9,764 nucleotides of DNA from JANNHK01 sp034408875 (GTDB taxonomy: Bacteria; Actinomycetota; Acidimicrobiia; IMCC26256; PALSA-610). Made by a program: the position numbers and the translations under genes. The DNA lies in contig JAWXCJ010000158.1 in assembly GCA_034408875.1 (NCBI GenBank), positions 1 to 9,764 on the forward strand, given 5' to 3'. Below the pieces are notes generated by a model that did not search any database, was not told where the DNA came from, and worked only from the letters and a program-made list of their open reading frames with translations. Positions 6,136 through 9,764 of this stretch are shown piece after piece. Each line of letters begins with the position of its first letter. Position 1 is the stretch's first letter.

Positions 6136-6167
6136 CTACTGCACCGTTTCGCTACTGCACCGTTTCG
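6136..6167. repeat. Perfect tandem duplication of 16 bp at the monooxygenase stop codon
   Basis: CTACTGCACCGTTTCG occurs at 6136-6151 and again at 6152-6167 with no gap. On the minus strand the unit reads CGAAACGGTGCAGTAG, the last codons (…ETVQ) and TAG stop of the monooxygenase. The downstream copy is therefore a duplicate of the gene's own end and leaves its protein unchanged. It also shifts the gene's end 16 bp further from the Bax inhibitor promoter. Confidence 0.9.
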
Positions 6168-7612
6168 TACGCGTCGAGGTGCGGCTGCGCCATCTCGGAA
6201 CGGAACCGGTCGAATGGCCAGGGCCATGCTGCCGGGACACCGCGATCGTCGAGATACCAGCTCCGACAGCCGGTAGACCAGATGGTCTTCTTGGCCGCTT
6301 CGACGCGCGCCGCTTCGTGTTCGTCCATCGCCGCGTGCGTCGCGCTGATCTCGCGACACTCACCCGAACGAATGCACTCGACGAGCGCCATGATGTAGCC
6401 GAACTGCAGCTCCGCGACTTCGATCAGCGAGAAGTTACCGACGGGTCCGTTGGGACCGTTCAGCATGAACAAGTTGGGGAAGTCGGGGATCGAGACCGAC
6501 AGGTACGCGTTCGGTCGCTTGGCCCAGGCCTCGTCGAGGCGGGCACCGTGGCGGCCGACCACGTGCATCGGGCGCAGGAACGCGTCGGCGTGGAACCCCG
6601 TCGCGAGCACGAGCACGTCGAGCTCGTGCAGCTCGCCGTCGCGGGTACGCACACCTTCGGGTTCCACGCGCTCGATACCCGACGTGATCAGCTCCGCGTT
6701 CGGGCGTTGGATCGCGTCGTAGAAGTCGGGCGCCACGACGAGGCGCTTGCACGCGGCGCGGTAGTCGGGACGGAGGCGCTCGCGCAGTTCGGGGTCGCGG
6801 ACGTTGTCCTCGAGGTTCGCCCGGCAGAGCGCAGCGATCATCGCGGCCTCGGGTGATTCGGCATCGACGACCGCGTTCGCGAACACACCGAACTGCTGCG
6901 AGAGCTGCGAGTGCAGTTCGGCAAGGTGCTCGGGGTCGCGGCGGAAGAGGTCCTGTTCCTCGGTGGTGTACGCCGGGTTCTCGGCCTGCATCACCCACTG
7001 CGCGGTCCGTTGGAACAGCGAGAGCCGGCTCGCCCGGTCGACGACAGCCGACACGATCTGCACCGCAGTCGAACCAGTGCCGACCACACCGACCCGGGCG
7101 CCGTCGACGGTCACCGAGTGGTCCCAGCGGGCGCTGTGGAACACCGCTCCCTCGAACGAGTCGATGCCGTCGAAGTCGGGATACTTCGGGTGGTGCAGCA
7201 CGCCGGTGGCGGCGATCACGACGTCGACCACATCACGGTGCCCGGCCGCCGTCTCGATGTGCCAGCGCCCGTCGGTGAACACGCAACTCGTGACTTCGTC
7301 GCCGAATCGGGTCTTCTCGTCGACCGCGTACTCGCGTGCCACTCGCTCGAAGTAGTCCTGGATCTCCGGCCCCGGCGAGTACCGGTGGCTCCACTGGGGC
7401 GTGAGCGCGAAGGAGTACGAGTAGAGGTGCGAGGGCACGTCGCACGAGAGCCCCGGGTACGTGTTCTCGCGCCACGTGCCGCCGACGCGATCACCCTTTT
7501 CGTAGACGGTGAAGTCGTCGAGCCCGGCTTCGGTCAGCTTGACGGCCGCGAGGATGCCGGCCATGCCCGCGCCGATGACGGCGAATCTGAGGTCGCGGTT
7601 TGCGGCGGGCAT
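6152..7612 (-). CDS. Flavin-containing (Baeyer-Villiger type) monooxygenase
   Basis: The product has 486 residues. An FAD-binding Rossmann motif GAGMAG lies at 14-19, preceded by the strand RFAVI, with the second part of the FAD site at VGGTWRENTYPGLSCDVPS (43-61). The Baeyer-Villiger fingerprint FxGxxxHxxxW is complete (F153, G155, H159, W163). An NADPH-binding GTGSTA follows at 178-183, and a late ATGFHAD motif closes the FAD domain. Such enzymes use NADPH and O2 to insert oxygen next to a ketone carbonyl or to oxidise S or N; sequence does not give the substrate. Length is slightly short of typical 500-550 residue members, but no domain is missing. The start is ATG 7612, supported by TACCTT 7 bases upstream and the absence of a Shine-Dalgarno. 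The gene is divergent from the ABC export operon and has no pathway neighbours in the window. Confidence 0.92.
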   Translation of the reverse strand: MPAANRDLRFAVIGAGMAGILAAVKLTEAGLDDFTVYEKGDRVGGTWRENTYPGLSCDVPSHLYSYSFALTPQWSHRYSPGPEIQDYFERVAREYAVDEKTRFGDEVTSCVFTDGRWHIETAAGHRDVVDVVIAATGVLHHPKYPDFDGIDSFEGAVFHSARWDHSVTVDGARVGVVGTGSTAVQIVSAVVDRASRLSLFQRTAQWVMQAENPAYTTEEQDLFRRDPEHLAELHSQLSQQFGVFANAVVDAESPEAAMIAALCRANLEDNVRDPELRERLRPDYRAACKRLVVAPDFYDAIQRPNAELITSGIERVEPEGVRTRDGELHELDVLVLATGFHADAFLRPMHVVGRHGARLDEAWAKRPNAYLSVSIPDFPNLFMLNGPNGPVGNFSLIEVAELQFGYIMALVECIRSGECREISATHAAMDEHEAARVEAAKKTIWSTGCRSWYLDDRGVPAAWPWPFDRFRSEMAQPHLDAYETVQ

Positions 7613-7649
7613 CGGCGCGAAGGTACGGCATTTTCCCTACGCTCGCCGG
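7613..7649. promoter_or_regulatory. Compact divergent promoter region with two leaderless -10 boxes
   Basis: Only 37 bases separate the monooxygenase ATG (7612, minus) from the permease GTG (7650, plus). TACCTT on the minus strand (7625-7620) ends 7 bases before the ATG. TACGCT on the plus strand (7638-7643) ends 6 bases before the GTG. Neither gene has a Shine-Dalgarno. The two boxes are 12 bases apart, so the -35 region of each promoter lies in the other's initiation or coding region, and the two polymerases cannot bind at once. Confidence 0.5.
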
Positions 7650-9215
7650 GTGCCGGGAATCCGCAGTTCGACGCGTCGATTGCTCGCCGAGTTGCGTTCC
7701 ATGCGCCGGCGCCACCAGATCGAGGAGGGCGACTGGATCAACTCGCTCTACAAGGCGTACCTCACCGTGATCGTGGGTGTGGTCGCGCTCATCTACCTCT
7801 CGCCGTTCTTCGGTTCGGGTCATGTCTCCGAGAGCGCGCTCGCCGACATCGACGCCCACGGCGCGGCAATCGTCGGTGTCGGAGTCGCGATCGCCATCGC
7901 CCTCGGACTGCGCTCCGGAACGCGCGGCGGCCCGTTGGCACCCGAACCGCCCGACGTCCTCTACGTCCTGCTCGCTCCGCTCGATCGCGGCACCGCGCTG
8001 CGGGGCATGGCCCTGCGGCAACTGCGCGGCGTCGCGTTCATCGCTGTCGTCGCGGGTGCCGTGGGCGGCACCATCGCGCTCATTCGCATTCCCGACGACG
8101 GCGCCGCGTGGATCGCGGTCGGGGTCGGGCTCGGGCTCGCGGTCACTGTCGCGGCCTGGGGCGCGGCCCTGGTCGCGTCGGGCACCCGCTGCGCGCCGTG
8201 GGTCGCAACCGCGGTGGGTCTCGCGTTGATCGCGTGGTCGGTCGCCGACGTGCTGTTCGACGCCGAGACCTCGCCGACAACGCAACTCGGTCGCGTCGGT
8301 CTGTGGCCGCGCGAGTTCTCCGCTGCAGGCGTCGTCGGCCTCGTCGTTGCGCTGCTGCTTCCCGTGGCGGGCCTCGCCGTCGCGGGCGGCGTCTCGTTGG
8401 AGACCGCCGACCGCCGCGCCCGTCTCGTCGGCCAACTCCGGTTCGCGGCGACGCTGCAAGACGTGCGCACCGTGATGGTGTTGCACCGCCAGCTCGCGCA
8501 GGAGGGGTCGCGGGTCCGGCCCTGGCACCGCATCTCGGCGAGCGGCACGCGTCTCGGTGGCTGCTGGCGCCGCGACTGGCAGGGCATCGTCCGCTGGCCG
8601 GTCGCGCGTGTCCTGCGCGCCGTCGGGCTGAGCACGATCGCCGGTCTCGCGCTGGTCGGCGCGTGGAAGGGCACGAGCCTGCTTGTCGTCGTCGCCGGCG
8701 CGGCGCTGTTCGTCGCGGCGCTCGACGCGGCCGAAGGACTCGCCTCCGAAACCGACAACATCGAGCGCCCGGCCGGGTTCCCGGTGCGGTGGGGTCGACT
8801 CGTGCTCCGGCACCTGGCCGCGCCGCTCGTCGTCGTCGCCTTCGTGGAACTGCCCGCGCTCGGCGTGTTCGTCGCACTCACGGAATCGCGCGACGCGGCG
8901 CTGGTCGCATTACTGTCACTCGCCGTCGCGGTGCTCGCGGCGCCGATCGGCGCGGCCACCCTGCTTGTGCTCGGAACGCCGTCGGCCGACAAGGGGTTCG
9001 GCTACGGGATGCCCGAACTCGGATCGTTGCTGATGCTCGCGCGCCAAACGGGCCCGGCCGTGCTCGTCGTGGGCGCGGTCGCGCCGGTCGCGATCTACGC
9101 TCGCAGCGGACCCGACGTGCGCGCGGTCGTCACGGCCGTCGCGATCGCGTTCGTCGGTGCCATCCTCGCGGGTGTCGCGGGTTGGCTCGGCAGCCGAACA
9201 TTGGAGCCACGTTGA
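7650..9215 (+). CDS. ABC transporter permease (export type, ABC-2-like), integral membrane protein
   Basis: The product has 521 residues. A basic N-terminal tail (STRRLLAELRSMRRRHQ) is followed by about 11-12 hydrophobic helices: approximately 37-53, 71-88, 127-147, 153-177, 187-203, 226-246, 326-340, 343-362, 393-411, 417-441, 467-484 and 490-512. The segment PPDVLYVLLAPLDRGTALRG (100-119) resembles, from memory, a conserved region of large actinobacterial ABC-2-type permeases. The central 250-325 block is hydrophilic and arginine-rich, probably cytoplasmic and contacting the ATPase. The stop overlaps the start of a classical ABC ATPase gene by 4 bases, which fixes its role as the membrane subunit. 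The substrate is unknown; no binding-protein gene is seen, which fits export. GTG 7650 is preferred because of the -10 box 6 bases upstream; ATG 7701 lacks a ribosome site. Confidence 0.8.
   Translation: MPGIRSSTRRLLAELRSMRRRHQIEEGDWINSLYKAYLTVIVGVVALIYLSPFFGSGHVSESALADIDAHGAAIVGVGVAIAIALGLRSGTRGGPLAPEPPDVLYVLLAPLDRGTALRGMALRQLRGVAFIAVVAGAVGGTIALIRIPDDGAAWIAVGVGLGLAVTVAAWGAALVASGTRCAPWVATAVGLALIAWSVADVLFDAETSPTTQLGRVGLWPREFSAAGVVGLVVALLLPVAGLAVAGGVSLETADRRARLVGQLRFAATLQDVRTVMVLHRQLAQEGSRVRPWHRISASGTRLGGCWRRDWQGIVRWPVARVLRAVGLSTIAGLALVGAWKGTSLLVVVAGAALFVAALDAAEGLASETDNIERPAGFPVRWGRLVLRHLAAPLVVVAFVELPALGVFVALTESRDAALVALLSLAVAVLAAPIGAATLLVLGTPSADKGFGYGMPELGSLLMLARQTGPAVLVVGAVAPVAIYARSGPDVRAVVTAVAIAFVGAILAGVAGWLGSRTLEPR
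9203..9206 (+). promoter_or_regulatory. Shine-Dalgarno deciding the TTG start of the ABC ATPase
   Basis: GGAG lies 5 bases before the TTG at 9212-9214, within the last codons of the permease gene. No ATG or GTG lies in frame in the following part before the conserved N-terminus, so this site and the 4-base TTGA overlap fix the start. Confidence 0.6.
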
Positions 9216-9764
9216 GCAGCGATGCAACGGGCGCGATCACCGCGACCGACCTGCGCAAGGAGTACGGCGATCTCGTCGCGCTGCACGACCTGAACCTCAC
9301 GATCCGGTCCGGCGAGCTGGTCGGGTTGCTGGGGTCGAACGGCGCGGGCAAGTCGACGTTCCTGCGCATCGTTGCCGGGCTCCTCGAACCGACTGCGGGC
9401 GAAATCTCGGTCGCGGGCAACGATGCGGGTTCGATCGAAGCCCGCGCGGCCCTCTCGTTCGTCGGCGACCAGCCTGCGCTCTACAACGACCTCAGCGTGC
9501 GCGAGCACATCGAGTACATCGCGCACGTCCACGGCATCGAGGGTTGGCCGCCGAACGCCGACGCCGTGCTCGACGCACTCAACCTGTCCGATCGGGTCGA
9601 CGACCTGCCCGCGCGGTTCAGCCGCGGTCTGCGCCAGAAGACGGGCCTCGTCCTCGGACTCGTGCGCCCCTTCTCGGTCCTACTCGTCGACGAACCCTTC
9701 GTCGGCCTCGACCCGGCCGGACAAGTCGCGCTCACCGGTCTGCTCACGGCCGCGGCCGCGGCCG
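9212..9764 (+). CDS. ABC transporter ATP-binding protein (partial, runs off the right edge)
   Basis: An open frame from a TTG at 9212 gives 184 codons to the window edge. All ABC nucleotide-binding motifs up to the edge are present: Walker A GSNGAGKST at 41-49, Q-loop Q87 (VGDQPALY), signature FSRGLRQK at 136-143 and Walker B SVLLVDEPFVGLDP at 155-168. The SRGLRQ form of the usual LSGGQ signature is common in ATPases of ABC-2-type exporters. It hydrolyses ATP on the cytoplasmic face to drive the permease encoded just upstream. The TTG overlaps the permease's TGA (TTGA) and has GGAG 5 bases upstream, so translation is coupled. The switch His and C-terminus lie beyond the window. The last residues visible are an alanine run encoded by GCC/GCG repeats. 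Confidence 0.93.
   Translation, partial: MSSDATGAITATDLRKEYGDLVALHDLNLTIRSGELVGLLGSNGAGKSTFLRIVAGLLEPTAGEISVAGNDAGSIEARAALSFVGDQPALYNDLSVREHIEYIAHVHGIEGWPPNADAVLDALNLSDRVDDLPARFSRGLRQKTGLVLGLVRPFSVLLVDEPFVGLDPAGQVALTGLLTAAAAA

Noticed and set aside
7491..8813. A 440-codon minus-strand open frame over the permease gene
   Set aside because: The plus strand encodes a regular series of membrane helices. The minus product is a charged, compositionally biased shadow.
9745..9764. A GCGGCC-type repeat at the right edge
   Set aside because: It is a run of alanine codons inside the ABC ATPase frame, with too few units to call a repeat element.
1..9764. CRISPR array, insertion sequence, transposase, integrase, phage attachment site or rRNA/tRNA gene
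   Set aside because: None was seen: no regularly spaced repeats, no terminal inverted repeats with target duplications, and no transposase or recombinase motifs in any frame read.

Overview
The window is about 70% G+C, with codons strongly biased to G/C in the third position, abundant GTG and TTG starts, several genes that look leaderless, and actinobacterial protein families. The style suggests an actinomycete, perhaps of the class Acidimicrobiia. That placement is inference from protein character, with no marker gene to confirm it.

Left part (1-4586). A minus-strand gene runs off the left edge with a signal-peptide-like N-terminus. Divergent from it is a tight plus-strand run of three genes. 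The first is an HTH regulator (206-766). Two bases later comes a DUF6036/AbiEii-like nucleotidyltransferase (769-1290). Together they look like an antitoxin-toxin pair, and an inverted repeat overlaps their own promoter. The third, 26 bases on, is a 1089-residue protein with a class III nucleotidyl cyclase domain, a STAND/AAA ATPase and TPR-like repeats (1317-4586), which appears to have its own leaderless promoter.

Middle part (4571-6151). On the minus strand lies what looks like a collapsed ECF sigma / anti-sigma pair. Sigma region 2 is intact, but region 4 and the anti-sigma N-terminus are gone, and a short RskA-like piece follows in another frame and ends inside the 3' end of the cyclase gene. 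Next is a complete Bax inhibitor-1/YccA-family membrane protein gene (5299-6093, minus). Its 3' flank holds a small hairpin and a G-quadruplex-type motif that share one G-run.

Right part (6136-9764). A minus-strand flavin monooxygenase with the Baeyer-Villiger fingerprint (6152-7612) has its last codons and stop duplicated in tandem as a 16-bp repeat. It is divergent from a plus-strand ABC export operon: a 521-residue permease (7650-9215), then a translationally coupled ATPase (9212 to the window end, partial). The two divergent starts are only 37 bp apart, with two leaderless-type promoters packed head to head.

Four genes share one geometry: a TAnnnT -10 box ending 6 or 7 bases before the start codon, with no useful Shine-Dalgarno. 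That pattern decides most starts given here. The best candidates for unusual biology are the regulator/nucleotidyltransferase/cyclase-STAND gene run and the collapsed sigma/anti-sigma locus. A functional link within the first is only a hypothesis.
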